Notes under the pieces: generated by a model
Databases searched by the model: none
What the model was told of the DNA's origin: nothing
The model's input: the letters and a program-made list of their open reading frames with translations, nothing else
Program-made: the position numbers and the translations under genes
Assembly (NCBI GenBank): GCA_965230565.1
Contig: CBDDLH010000007.1
Coordinates: 248,001-312,000 of the forward strand
Source of the DNA: BCD1 sp965230565
GTDB lineage: Bacteria > Bacteroidota > Bacteroidia > Chitinophagales > Saprospiraceae
Direction of reading: 5' to 3'
DNA: 64,000 bases
Part shown: positions 8,566 through 17,524 of the stretch, one piece after another
Numbering within the stretch: position 1 is the first letter of the stretch
How the letters are laid out: each line of letters starts with the position of its first letter

Positions 8566-10326
8566 ATGAATAGTCAAAATTTTTCCAGAACAAATTCATT
8601 TCAAACAACCTTCTTTCTCTTACTTTCTATATTCATCATTTCTACATTTATTTCCTGTGAAAAAGAATCTACGTTGGATGAACCGGCACCTGATATTATT
8701 ATTGGTCACTCCCCGGATTTGTATGTTGGAAATATTTCCGGAAAAGTTTTGAATGAAAGCCTGGAGGCACTTGCCGGAGTAAATATTGATATTGGAGGGG
8801 AAGAAACGGTGACAGATGATAATGGTTTTTTTAATTTACAAGGCATTCAACTTGATGCAAATGGTACCTTGATCAATGCAAGTCGGGATGGTTATTGGCC
8901 AATAACAAAAATGGTAACGCTGACCAAAACACAACAAAATCAAACCCGTATTGTGTTACTGCCAAAAACAGAAACAAGAAATATTGAAGCGTCAGCAGGA
9001 GGTATGGTAAGTTTTAACGACACAGTAAAAGTATATTTTCAGGCAAATTCATTTGTAACGAGTACTGGAGAAGCATACGAGGGATCAGTTGAAATTTCTG
9101 CCATCCATTTAGATCCTGGAGAGGAAAATTTCGGAATGAAGTCACCAGGAGACTTTAGAGCTTTTAATGCCGATAGCGAATTACAGACCTTGTTGAGTCT
9201 CGGCATGGCAGGAGTGGAGCTAAAAGGGATTAATAATGAAATACTTGAATTAAAAACAGACAAATCAGCTACCTTGTATATTAAGGTCCCTGATGGCTCG
9301 AATGAAGAAGAAGTTTTGTTGTGGCATTTTGATGAGACTAGTGGCTATTGGCTGGAAGCAGGAATAGCACAGCGGGAAGGAGATTTTTTTGAAGGAGAGG
9401 TCAGCCATTTTTCCTGGTGGGATTTTGGCATTCCTTTTTTTGCAGTAAAGCTATCGGGTGCAGTCCTCAATGAAACAGGAATGGGAGTTTCCGGTCTTCC
9501 TGTTTCAGTTATCCTGGCTGACCAGGATCAGGACCTGGGGACGGAGTACACTGGTGGCGAAGGGTTGTTTTGTGGCTGGATCCCCAAAGATCAGGATTTG
9601 ATCATGCAAATTCGAAATGAATGCGGAGATGTATTTTATGAAGAAGCTATAGGTGCTTTCAGTGAGGATACTGAACTGTCTGCGATCACTTTATCCGGGC
9701 AACATGTAATTGAGGTTTGTGGCAACATGGTTGATTGTAATTCAGAGGCTGTAACTCATGGTTATTTGGTTGTTCAACATGGATTAAATAAAACATTTAT
9801 TCCTGTCGATACAATGGGTAATTTTTGTTCTGCAGTCAATATTTGCGAATCGACTACTTTTGGACTATATGGCATTGACTTGACGTCGGGATTGCAGGGA
9901 GTTGTTTCGACTTATAATTTGGATGATAGTCCTGTTAATAACCTGGAAGTATCTGCTTGTGATGAATTAGCCATTCTTTTCAGTTTCCAGATCGATGATG
10001 AACAGGAAATTCAAATTTCAGATTTCACCATAAGTATGAATGATGGGACCTTAGGTTGTGGAGCAAGTTCAGAACTCTATGGAATGATTCCCTATTTCAT
10101 TATAGATGGGATCAATTGGGGAACTGACGATTTCGATTTCGGATATTTCGATGTAAATATAGCCAGTCCAAGCACTGAAATTGAGTGTGATTTTGCCGAA
10201 TGCAATGAGCCAAATGTAGCGGTTATTGAATACGGGGGCGTCGGTAATCCAATAATTCTTCAAATAATCGGTACTTCCTGGAATGATCATGACTACATTA
10301 TTAACGTCACCGGAATTCTTGAATAG
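8566..10326 (+). CDS. large lipoprotein with carboxypeptidase-regulatory-like and CILP-like domains
   Basis: 586 residues with a lipoprotein signal (FISC, Cys31). About residues 55-135 form a carboxypeptidase regulatory-like beta sandwich (GNISGKVLNESLEALAGVNIDI). Residues about 140-295 have a FANSF-type region, then EEEVLLWHFDETSGYWLEAG and the VSHFSWWDFG motif, an arrangement reminiscent of CILP/FAM171-type extracellular modules. A second carboxypeptidase-regulatory-like unit follows at about 300-370. The C-terminal ~200 residues are Cys-containing and unassigned. It is probably anchored to the outer membrane surface or periplasm as a structural or binding protein. No catalytic motif is seen. 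Confidence 0.75.
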   Translation: MNSQNFSRTNSFQTTFFLLLSIFIISTFISCEKESTLDEPAPDIIIGHSPDLYVGNISGKVLNESLEALAGVNIDIGGEETVTDDNGFFNLQGIQLDANGTLINASRDGYWPITKMVTLTKTQQNQTRIVLLPKTETRNIEASAGGMVSFNDTVKVYFQANSFVTSTGEAYEGSVEISAIHLDPGEENFGMKSPGDFRAFNADSELQTLLSLGMAGVELKGINNEILELKTDKSATLYIKVPDGSNEEEVLLWHFDETSGYWLEAGIAQREGDFFEGEVSHFSWWDFGIPFFAVKLSGAVLNETGMGVSGLPVSVILADQDQDLGTEYTGGEGLFCGWIPKDQDLIMQIRNECGDVFYEEAIGAFSEDTELSAITLSGQHVIEVCGNMVDCNSEAVTHGYLVVQHGLNKTFIPVDTMGNFCSAVNICESTTFGLYGIDLTSGLQGVVSTYNLDDSPVNNLEVSACDELAILFSFQIDDEQEIQISDFTISMNDGTLGCGASSELYGMIPYFIIDGINWGTDDFDFGYFDVNIASPSTEIECDFAECNEPNVAVIEYGGVGNPIILQIIGTSWNDHDYIINVTGILE

Positions 10327-10365
10327 CAATAGAAAAGTTATTATGGTTTCGCCCGGTTAAAAACA

Positions 10366-10576
10366 TTCCTGGAGATCTATTTTGGTGAAATTGATTTGAG
10401 TTCGATAGATGATATAAGAGGAAGATTTTGCCAGCTTTTTCGTTTTATTCTTAATAATGTGGGTATTTGCAGCATTTGGAGAAGAGTTTTTATTCAGCGG
10501 TTACTATATGAAACTAATCTATTTAAATCAAGACCGAATATTTTATAATCGGGTTGAAAAACTGATGAGTAATTGA
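10366..10576 (+). pseudogene. decayed CPBP-family intramembrane protease fragment
   Basis: Translation gives LEIYFGEIDLSSIDDIRGR from 10369. After a shift near 10428-10430 a second frame reads a membrane segment ending WVFAAFGEEFLFSGYYMK, stopping at 10576. The AFGEExxF.GYY segment matches the catalytic first motif of CPBP (Abi) intramembrane glutamic proteases, EExxxR, with the Arg replaced by Ser. The N-terminus and the downstream His motifs are missing and no start codon suits it. I read it as a degraded remnant. It occupies most of the otherwise empty 10327-10644 interval. Confidence 0.6.
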
Positions 10577-10644
10577 TAAAGGAATACATCTTTTAGGAAT
10601 TACAAGCGAAACTCCCCAATGCAATTTTTTATCTTTGGCCCCCT

Positions 10645-11592
10645 ATGAATGAACATTTTAGATCGATCATCCTGCAGAGTACCGGAGCCTCTTCTTTAAT
10701 AGAAAAAGAAATGATCCAGCAGTTGTGGAGCGGGTATGGGGAAATCATGCGAGTTGGATTGGAAAATGCTTCTGTAGAGAGCGTAATCGTGAAGCATGTC
10801 AAATTACCCATCAATAATGCTCACCCCCGTGGATGGAATACGGATATCGGACATCAGCGAAAAGTCAGGTCCTATCAGGTAGAAACTACCTGGTACGACA
10901 AATACAGTAAAAACAGTGCCGCTCGCCTCCCACATTGTTTAGCTATTGAATCCAAAGATGATGAAGTACTAATAGTCCTGGAGGATTTGGATGAAGCGGG
11001 CTATCCTTTGCGCAAGGGAACAGTGGGATGGGAAGACATAGCTGCCTGTTTGGCGTGGCTGGCACAATTTCACGCAAGTTTCTTAGGAAAAGTTCCGGAC
11101 GGGCTGTGGGAAGTGGGCACCTATTGGCATTTGCAGACCCGACCACAGGAATTAGCCGTATTGGATGATCTTCGATTGAAGGAGGCAGCCCCATTCATTG
11201 ATGAGAAATTAAATTCTTGTGAGTATAATACCTTCGTTCACGGGGATGCCAAGCTGGCAAATTTTTGTTTTGGTCAGGAAGGACAAGTTGCCGGGGTAGA
11301 TTATCAATATGTAGGTGGTGGCTGCGGCATGAAAGATGTGGCGTATTTCATTGGAAGTTGCCTGAACGAAAAAGAATGTGAACGTTTGGAAGCACAAATC
11401 CTGGATACCTATTTCGAATATTTACAAAGTGAATTGCAGGAAAGAAATGAAGCACTGGAAACAGAATGGCGGTCCTTATACCGGGTAGCCTGGGCGGACT
11501 TTCATCGCTTTCTGAAAGGATGGAGTCCCGGCCACTGGAAGATAAATAGTTACAGTGAAAGAGTTACGACAGAAGTAATTAATAACCTCTGA
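10645..11592 (+). CDS. phosphotransferase of the APH/ecdysteroid-kinase-like superfamily
   Basis: 315 residues with a kinase-like fold of the aminoglycoside/choline type. The Brenner-like motif HGDAKLANF (His199, Asp201, Asn206) and the metal-binding DYQ (Asp219) are intact. It begins with an N-lobe of about 110 residues containing IVKHVKLP and VLEDLDEAGYP. The family phosphorylates small hydroxylated or aminated molecules; the substrate here is unknown. The next gene starts 2 nt after its stop, so the two are almost surely co-transcribed. A sequence TATCTTTG (10630-10637) sits just before the ATG and could be a -7 element for a nearly leaderless mRNA, though no -33 is clear. Confidence 0.8.
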   Translation: MNEHFRSIILQSTGASSLIEKEMIQQLWSGYGEIMRVGLENASVESVIVKHVKLPINNAHPRGWNTDIGHQRKVRSYQVETTWYDKYSKNSAARLPHCLAIESKDDEVLIVLEDLDEAGYPLRKGTVGWEDIAACLAWLAQFHASFLGKVPDGLWEVGTYWHLQTRPQELAVLDDLRLKEAAPFIDEKLNSCEYNTFVHGDAKLANFCFGQEGQVAGVDYQYVGGGCGMKDVAYFIGSCLNEKECERLEAQILDTYFEYLQSELQERNEALETEWRSLYRVAWADFHRFLKGWSPGHWKINSYSERVTTEVINNL

Positions 11593-11594
11593 AA

Positions 11595-12425
11595 ATGAAC
11601 CTGTTACACCTTACCAATATTGCGATCACAGCAGCCCTTTCCGCAGGAAAAGTCATTCAGCAATCTATGAATGATGATGTTTTGGTAGAGAAAAAAAATG
11701 TCGGGACAAGTTACGCAGCACAAGTTGTAACAGAGGTAGACAGAAAATGTGAAACAGCCATTCTTACTCATCTGCTGCCCACCTGTGGCGAGTTTGATAT
11801 TGCCCTTTTATCAGAAGAAACCGAAGATGATGGCAGTCGGTTCGATAAAGATTTCTTTTGGTGCATCGACCCAATGGACGGCACCCTTGCTTTTATTAAA
11901 AAACAACCAGGATTCTCTGTTTCCATTGCTTTAGTCGCAAAAGACGGAACTCCCTGTATCGGTGTCGTATTTGATCCCTGCACCAATACTTTGTACTATG
12001 CCATCAAGGGAAACGGCGTCTATAAAAATCGTACCCCCTGGCAAATTAAGCATACCAATGACCATTTAACGTACGTGACAGACCGAAAGCTGAAGGATAC
12101 CCCTCATGCCGCTAAAATAGAAGAGTGGCTCAATAAAAGGGCGGAGCAGTTAGGCTTAATTGGAGTCAAAGAAATATCCGGAGCAGGATCCGTTTTAAAT
12201 GCTATCCATGTATTGGAAAATGGTCCCGCATGTATGTTAAAACTTCAAAAAAAAGAAAGTGGCGGTGGCAGCATTTGGGACTTTGCAGCTACGGCATGCA
12301 TTTACCAGGAACTAGGGCTGCCTGCAACGAATTTTGAGGGAGGCAAACTGGATCTGAATCGAAAAGATGGCACTTTTATGAATCACGAGGGGGTATTTTA
12401 TGGTAATTTAACTGTTGACACCTAA
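11595..12425 (+). CDS. inositol-monophosphatase-family phosphatase, CysQ-like
   Basis: 276 residues. The lithium-sensitive Mg2+-dependent phosphatase motifs are present: SEE (73-75), the metal-binding WCIDPMDGT (Asp92, Asp95, Gly96, Thr97) and a C-terminal GGGSIWDFAA containing the third metal Asp. This fold covers 3'(2'),5'-bisphosphate nucleotidases (CysQ) and inositol monophosphatases; the overall look favours the CysQ side, but this is not certain. It lies 2 nt downstream of the phosphotransferase gene, so the pair may add and remove a phosphate in one small-molecule pathway. Confidence 0.8.
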   Translation: MNLLHLTNIAITAALSAGKVIQQSMNDDVLVEKKNVGTSYAAQVVTEVDRKCETAILTHLLPTCGEFDIALLSEETEDDGSRFDKDFFWCIDPMDGTLAFIKKQPGFSVSIALVAKDGTPCIGVVFDPCTNTLYYAIKGNGVYKNRTPWQIKHTNDHLTYVTDRKLKDTPHAAKIEEWLNKRAEQLGLIGVKEISGAGSVLNAIHVLENGPACMLKLQKKESGGGSIWDFAATACIYQELGLPATNFEGGKLDLNRKDGTFMNHEGVFYGNLTVDT

Positions 12426-12598
12426 AGGATTAGCAATAATTCATGTCAATGGTAATTCAAGCATAAATAGCTTTAGCCAAAGGAATAAACTGCTCCTGTA
12501 CTTACCTTTTTTGCTTATAAACGGTTATTTTTATCATTTTAAAACCAAGTTTGGGAAAACCGGAAATAAATACCACAATTTATTTCAGTAAAAAAAAA

Positions 12599-14059
12599 AT
12601 GAGATTAACTTTCCTTTGCATTTTTAGTCTGACTGCACAAATACTTTTAGCACAAAATTTTACCGAGGTAGCCGGAACACCCTTTGAAGGGGTAGATGTA
12701 AGTTCCATAGCATTTGCGGATGTGGACGGAGACGACGATCAGGATGTTTTGGTAACAGGAGCAAACAGTTCATTCATTCCGATTGCCAAATTATACACCA
12801 ACGATGGCATGGGCACTTTCACCGAATTTATCTCGTCGGAAACCTCCATCGAAGAGGTAGCCTATGGTTCCATAGCATTTGCAGATGTGGACGGAGACAA
12901 TGACCAGGATCTCCTTATTACGGGGCAAGGCAGTTCTTTTGCTCCCGTTGCGAAATTATATATCAACGGAGGATCAGGTACTTTCGATGAGGCAGTGGAA
13001 ACACCATTCGAAGGGGTATATGATGGATCCATAGCATTTGCGGATGTGGACGGAGATAACGACCAGGATGTCCTCATCACCGGATTAATTAATTTAGAAA
13101 CCCCCATTACGAAATTATATCTTAATGACGGGACAGGTGCATTTAGTGAGGTGGCAGAGACACCCTTCGAGGGAGTGGAACTCAGCTCAATTGCCTTTTC
13201 GGATGTGGACGGGGACAACGACCAGGATGTGCTCATTACAGGGCTGAATAGTTCATTAGATCCCATTGCGAAACTATACGCCAATGACGGCACGGGAACT
13301 TTCAGTGAGGTGACAGGAACACCCTTCCAGGGAGTGGCCATTAGTTCCATAGCCTTTGCGGATGTAGACGGAGATAATGATCAGGATGTCCTCATCACGG
13401 GATCAAATAGTATGACCACTGCGATTACAACGCTATACACCAATGATGGTACAGGCAATTTCAGTGAGGTGGCGGGGATGTCTTTCGAAGGAGTATTTGC
13501 AGGTTCGATAGCCTTTTCGGATGTGGACGGGGACAATGACCAGGATGTACTCATTACAGGACAAAAAAATTCAGGAAATCAGGCTGCGAAATTGTACACG
13601 AACGACGGGACAGGTACTTTCAGTGAAGTGGCAGAAACGCCTTTCGAAGGGGTTGCCAGTAGTTCCATAGCCTTTGCGGATGTGGACGGAGACAATGACC
13701 AGGATGTACTCATTACAGGGCAAAACAGTTCAGAGATTCCCATAGCAAAATTATACTCCAACGATGGTGTGGTTCAAACAAATGACTGTGCAAATTGGAA
13801 AACAAAAACGCCCTTCACCGTTTTTCCAAACCCCGCCTCTAATGGTTTGGTTTATATTAGCATAAACATGGAACAAAAAAGTCGGGTGGACATTAACCTT
13901 TTTGATGTAGTTGGTCGTCTGCTTCACCGGCAGGAAGAGCAATTGATTGGGGGAGAGAATACCGTTTTAATGGATATTTCAGCATTTGAAAAAGGTACTT
14001 ACTTTATACAAATAAATCATGACGAAGAAATAGGCATTCAAAAACTCATAATTCAATAA
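12599..14059 (+). CDS. T9SS type A secreted FG-GAP/VCBS repeat protein
   Basis: The ATG at 12599 opens a proper signal peptide (MRLTFLCIFSLTAQILLAQ); starting at 12551 would hide it. About seven tandem units of ~50 residues follow, each with SSIAFADVDGDNDQDVLITG and a KLYTNDGTGTF segment. This is the calcium-binding FG-GAP/VCBS pattern that forms beta-propeller blades. The C-terminus (FTVFPNPASNG ... GTYFIQI ... KLIIQ) is a type A sorting domain. It is predicted to be a cell-surface or released propeller protein. DNA of the repeats is strongly conserved between units, so recombination and collapse in assembly are possible. Confidence 0.9.
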   Translation: MRLTFLCIFSLTAQILLAQNFTEVAGTPFEGVDVSSIAFADVDGDDDQDVLVTGANSSFIPIAKLYTNDGMGTFTEFISSETSIEEVAYGSIAFADVDGDNDQDLLITGQGSSFAPVAKLYINGGSGTFDEAVETPFEGVYDGSIAFADVDGDNDQDVLITGLINLETPITKLYLNDGTGAFSEVAETPFEGVELSSIAFSDVDGDNDQDVLITGLNSSLDPIAKLYANDGTGTFSEVTGTPFQGVAISSIAFADVDGDNDQDVLITGSNSMTTAITTLYTNDGTGNFSEVAGMSFEGVFAGSIAFSDVDGDNDQDVLITGQKNSGNQAAKLYTNDGTGTFSEVAETPFEGVASSSIAFADVDGDNDQDVLITGQNSSEIPIAKLYSNDGVVQTNDCANWKTKTPFTVFPNPASNGLVYISINMEQKSRVDINLFDVVGRLLHRQEEQLIGGENTVLMDISAFEKGTYFIQINHDEEIGIQKLIIQ

Positions 14060-14074
14060 AACGGACTAATTATC

Positions 14075-14446
14075 ATGACAAATTACATTGACGGTTTCGT
14101 CTTGCCGGTTCCACATAAACACCTGGAGGAATACAAACGTGTGGCCGAAACCGTAGCAAAAATCTGGAAAGAACACGGTGCACTCGCCTATTTTGAGTAT
14201 TTTGGTGATGATTTAAAACTGGAAGGCACTCGCTCTTTCCCGGAAACCATAGATGCTAAGGAAGATGAAGCCATTGTATTTGGATGGGTTGCCTTTGATT
14301 CAAAAGCGTCACGGGACCTGGCCAATGAACGAGTGGCCGCTGACCCGAGAATGACGGATCTGATTGCTCCTCTGACCGATCCGACAAGAATGATCTTTGA
14401 TGCTAAAAGGATGGTTTTCGGTGGATTTCTACCGCTTGTTCAATAA
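14075..14446 (+). CDS. DUF1428 family protein (YbaA-like)
   Basis: 123 residues matching DUF1428 along the full length: YIDGFVLPVP at the start, then YFGDDL, the EDEAIVFGWVAFDSKASRD core, and a C-terminal KRMVFGGFLPLV. The fold is a ferredoxin-like dimeric alpha/beta barrel related to EthD/ABM proteins. The biochemical role of the family, including E. coli YbaA, is not established. The gene starts 15 nt after the FG-GAP gene, but they need not be functionally linked. Confidence 0.85.
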   Translation: MTNYIDGFVLPVPHKHLEEYKRVAETVAKIWKEHGALAYFEYFGDDLKLEGTRSFPETIDAKEDEAIVFGWVAFDSKASRDLANERVAADPRMTDLIAPLTDPTRMIFDAKRMVFGGFLPLVQ

Positions 14447-14500
14447 CTAGTAAGTAAGCGGACGAAATTAGTTCTGATCAAAATATTTTATTGAATCAAG

Positions 14501-14562
14501 AAGGCGCTGAGAGCTGTTACGCAAAGTTACGCCGAGAAGCGCTGAGTTTCGCAGAGAAAAGC
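14501..14562. repeat. interspersed repeat of the 'ttacgc..gcagag' type in a 436-bp gap
   Basis: The gap 14447-14882 holds no credible gene. At 14501-14562 it carries an internally repetitive segment (gcgctgag twice, ttacgc twice, gcagag). It resembles intergenic repeats scattered through many Bacteroidota genomes and the arms at 19555-19640. A short imperfect inverted repeat around 14709-14732 (tgcct/aggca) lies further on. The promoter for the TPR kinase is presumably here but is not obvious. Confidence 0.5.
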
Positions 14563-14882
14563 AAACAACCCGGCGATCATCTGCGGTATAGCCCTATCGT
14601 TTCGCACCAAGAAAACATTTGATTTTAAGTAGTTCAGTCCACATACTTAATTCAAATCAAATTAAGATTGAATTAAACTTCCTTATCGAATACTGAATGT
14701 CGAACCTTGCCTGCTATAACAGGAAGGCAGGTGTCGAAGTGTTTAATGGGGTTACGAATTAAACCTATATTCTTAAACAAACATACTTCGTCCCTATCCA
14801 ACTTTGCTGAAGGTCTTCATACCTCCCCCCTACCATCTGCCACCACCCACACCAATTGACAAAAAAATAAAATTGAACACCG

Positions 14883-17348
14883 ATGAAAAAACTCATTTTA
14901 GTACTGCTAACTTCCGTTATCTCCCTGAATTTAACTGCCCAGGGGTACCTCGATTCATTACATAATATTTGGAATGACACCTCCCAATCGGACAGTGTCC
15001 GACTGGATGCGCTGCATGCCTTCGCCTGGGATGGATACCTTTTTTCTTTTCCGGATAGCGCCTTTTATTACGCTCAAATTGAGTATGATCTGGCTGAAGA
15101 ATCTAATAATAAAGTAATGATGTCAAGGGCATTAAATACACAGGCTATTTCGTGGCATGTGAGAGGAGATTACGACAAGGCCCTTGAATTCCTTTTCAAA
15201 AGCATGGAAATTAAAGAGGAAATTGGTGATAAACTGGGCATTGCGGGAGCTCAAAACAATATAGGACGAATTTATGAGCGACAGGGAGATTTTGTCAAAG
15301 CATTGGAGTATTACAATAGGAGTTTGAAGATAAAGGAAGAAATGGGAGATCAAAGGTTGATTTCCAATACGCTGATAAATATTGGTTCGGTCTTCTTTGC
15401 TCAGGGAGATCCTGACGAGGCGCTTGAGTATTACAATAATGCTTTGAAAATCAAAGAGGAATTAGGTAATCCAAATGATATTGCCCTGGTGCTAATTCAT
15501 ATTGGTACCGTTTATGGTGAGCAGGGAGATACTGATAAAGCCATTGAATTGTTTAACAGAAGCCTGAAAATAAAAGAAGAGGTAGGTGATCTGCAATCCG
15601 TTGCCGGACTTCAGCATAATTTAGGGTTGATTTTTGCTGAGCAAGGAGAAAAGGACAAAGCGTTAGAATATTATCGCAACAGTTTGGTGATCAGAAAGCA
15701 ATTAAATGATAAGGGAGGGGTTGCGGAATCGCTCAGCGTTCTTGCTTTATTTCATCAATCTCAAGGCAATTATAAGCAGGCAATTGATTACGGAAATCAA
15801 GCCTTCCAACTTGCTGAGGAAATCGGAGATATTGAATATTCAAAAGATATCTCATGGGATTTATACGGCAGCTATAAAGCAGTTGGAAACCACCAAAAAG
15901 CCCTGGAGATGCATGAATTATCTATTGCCCTGCGAGACAGTATTTTGAGTGAAAAAAATCAAAGAGCTTCTATCGAACAGGAATACAAGTATGATTATGA
16001 AAAACAAAAAGCCCTCGATGATCTGGAGAATGAAAAACGAGTGACTATGGAAACCCAAAAGAAAGAAAACCAGCAAAAGCTTTCCATTGCCATTGGAATT
16101 GGGTTATTGCTTTCGCTGATTTTGGCCTGGGGTATTTTTAATCGCCTTAAAGTTACACGGGAACAAAAGTTGATCATAGAGGAGCAAAAGAAAAAAGTCG
16201 AGCAGTCTGAAAAATATAAGGAGCAATTCCTCGCCAACATGAGTCATGAGATCCGGACCCCCATGCATGCTATTTCAGGTATGATTAACATCCTAAAAAG
16301 AAATGATCATCCACCATTACAAGACATTTACCTGGATGCGATGAGTAAAAGTTCAGATAACCTGGTGGTGATCCTGAATGATGTGCTGGATCTGTCAAAA
16401 ATAGAGGCTGGAAAACTCGATATTGAAAGTATTCCAATGGATCCCAGGTCTGTAATTGATAATGTTCTGCAGATATTGAAGTTCAAAGCAGAAGAAAAAG
16501 GACTGATTTTGACGGCCAAAGTTGATGATAATGTTCCTCAACTGGTAATGTGTGATCCGGCCAGGCTCAATCAAATTCTGATTAACCTGGTGGGTAATGC
16601 TATTAAATTTACGGAGAAAGGAAACGTTTCCATTCACCTTGGGAAAGTAGATGATACCCTCGTCTTTAAGGTAGAGGACACGGGCATTGGTATTCCAAAA
16701 GAAAAACAGGAATATATTTTTGGAGCTTTTGAACAAGCCACAGAATCTACCAACAGATATTATGGTGGAACTGGTTTGGGATTAAACATAACCAGACAAT
16801 TAGTAGAATTGCAGAAAGGAAGTATTTCAGTGATTAGTGAGGAAGGAATGGGAAGTACATTTTCCGTGAGTTTGCCACTTGTTATTGCTGAGGCTGAAGC
16901 CAGGGGCAGTGAAGTAGTGACCGAGGAAAAATTGAAATCTATGGCAGGATCACTCAAAGGCATTAGGATTTTACTGGCTGAAGACAATCCATTCAACCAA
17001 ATGATTGCCCGGGATGATCTGGAATATTACCTTGAAGATGTGACTATCGATGTTGCTTCAAACGGGCAGGAAGCCATTGAAAAATATCAGCGTGAAACCT
17101 ATGATGTAATCTTAATGGATGTTCAAATGCCGGAAGTCAATGGATTTGAGGCTACCAAAGGCATCAGGTCATTAGAGGCTGAAAGAAATATTAAAAAGCC
17201 CATACCTATAATTGCCATGACGGCAAGTTTATTGGCAACTGAGATCAACAGTTGTTTTGAGGCAGGAATGAACAATTACATTCCAAAACCATATAAGGTC
17301 AATGAATTAATCGGTACAATATATCAAGAACATCAAAAAGAGGATTGA
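14883..17348 (+). CDS. TPR-containing hybrid sensor histidine kinase with receiver domain
   Basis: 821 residues. Signal peptide (1-20), then about seven tetratricopeptide repeats (about 75-345; repeated GD..KALEYYNRSLKIKEE), a coiled-coil stretch, one membrane span (about 401-420), HisKA with phospho-acceptor His455 (ANMSHEIRTPMHAI), HATPase_c (N-box NAIKF, G1 DTGIGIP, G2 GGTGLGL) and a C-terminal receiver with phospho-acceptor Asp746 (VILMDVQMPE). The TPR sensor is predicted to be periplasmic. No output gene adjoins it, so phosphotransfer to an unlinked Hpt or regulator is likely. This architecture is common in Bacteroidota. Confidence 0.9.
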   Translation: MKKLILVLLTSVISLNLTAQGYLDSLHNIWNDTSQSDSVRLDALHAFAWDGYLFSFPDSAFYYAQIEYDLAEESNNKVMMSRALNTQAISWHVRGDYDKALEFLFKSMEIKEEIGDKLGIAGAQNNIGRIYERQGDFVKALEYYNRSLKIKEEMGDQRLISNTLINIGSVFFAQGDPDEALEYYNNALKIKEELGNPNDIALVLIHIGTVYGEQGDTDKAIELFNRSLKIKEEVGDLQSVAGLQHNLGLIFAEQGEKDKALEYYRNSLVIRKQLNDKGGVAESLSVLALFHQSQGNYKQAIDYGNQAFQLAEEIGDIEYSKDISWDLYGSYKAVGNHQKALEMHELSIALRDSILSEKNQRASIEQEYKYDYEKQKALDDLENEKRVTMETQKKENQQKLSIAIGIGLLLSLILAWGIFNRLKVTREQKLIIEEQKKKVEQSEKYKEQFLANMSHEIRTPMHAISGMINILKRNDHPPLQDIYLDAMSKSSDNLVVILNDVLDLSKIEAGKLDIESIPMDPRSVIDNVLQILKFKAEEKGLILTAKVDDNVPQLVMCDPARLNQILINLVGNAIKFTEKGNVSIHLGKVDDTLVFKVEDTGIGIPKEKQEYIFGAFEQATESTNRYYGGTGLGLNITRQLVELQKGSISVISEEGMGSTFSVSLPLVIAEAEARGSEVVTEEKLKSMAGSLKGIRILLAEDNPFNQMIARDDLEYYLEDVTIDVASNGQEAIEKYQRETYDVILMDVQMPEVNGFEATKGIRSLEAERNIKKPIPIIAMTASLLATEINSCFEAGMNNYIPKPYKVNELIGTIYQEHQKED

Positions 17349-17524
17349 TAGTTATTTAGGAATCACTTAAATGAATCCATTAAATTTCCACCATTATTGG
17401 AAAAAAGATTTTTCAGGAAACGAACTAGGTCGAACATATCTCGCCCGCCATCGAAAAAATGTATTTTTACCAAAACCAAAGACGTTTTTTCCTCCCTCAT
17501 TCATAAAATCAAAACTCAAAACAC

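Noticed and set aside
12862..13350. 162-codon antisense frame in the FG-GAP gene
   Set aside because: Its repeated Ser-Pro-Ser-Thr pattern is just the complement of the DVDGDNDQ repeat DNA.
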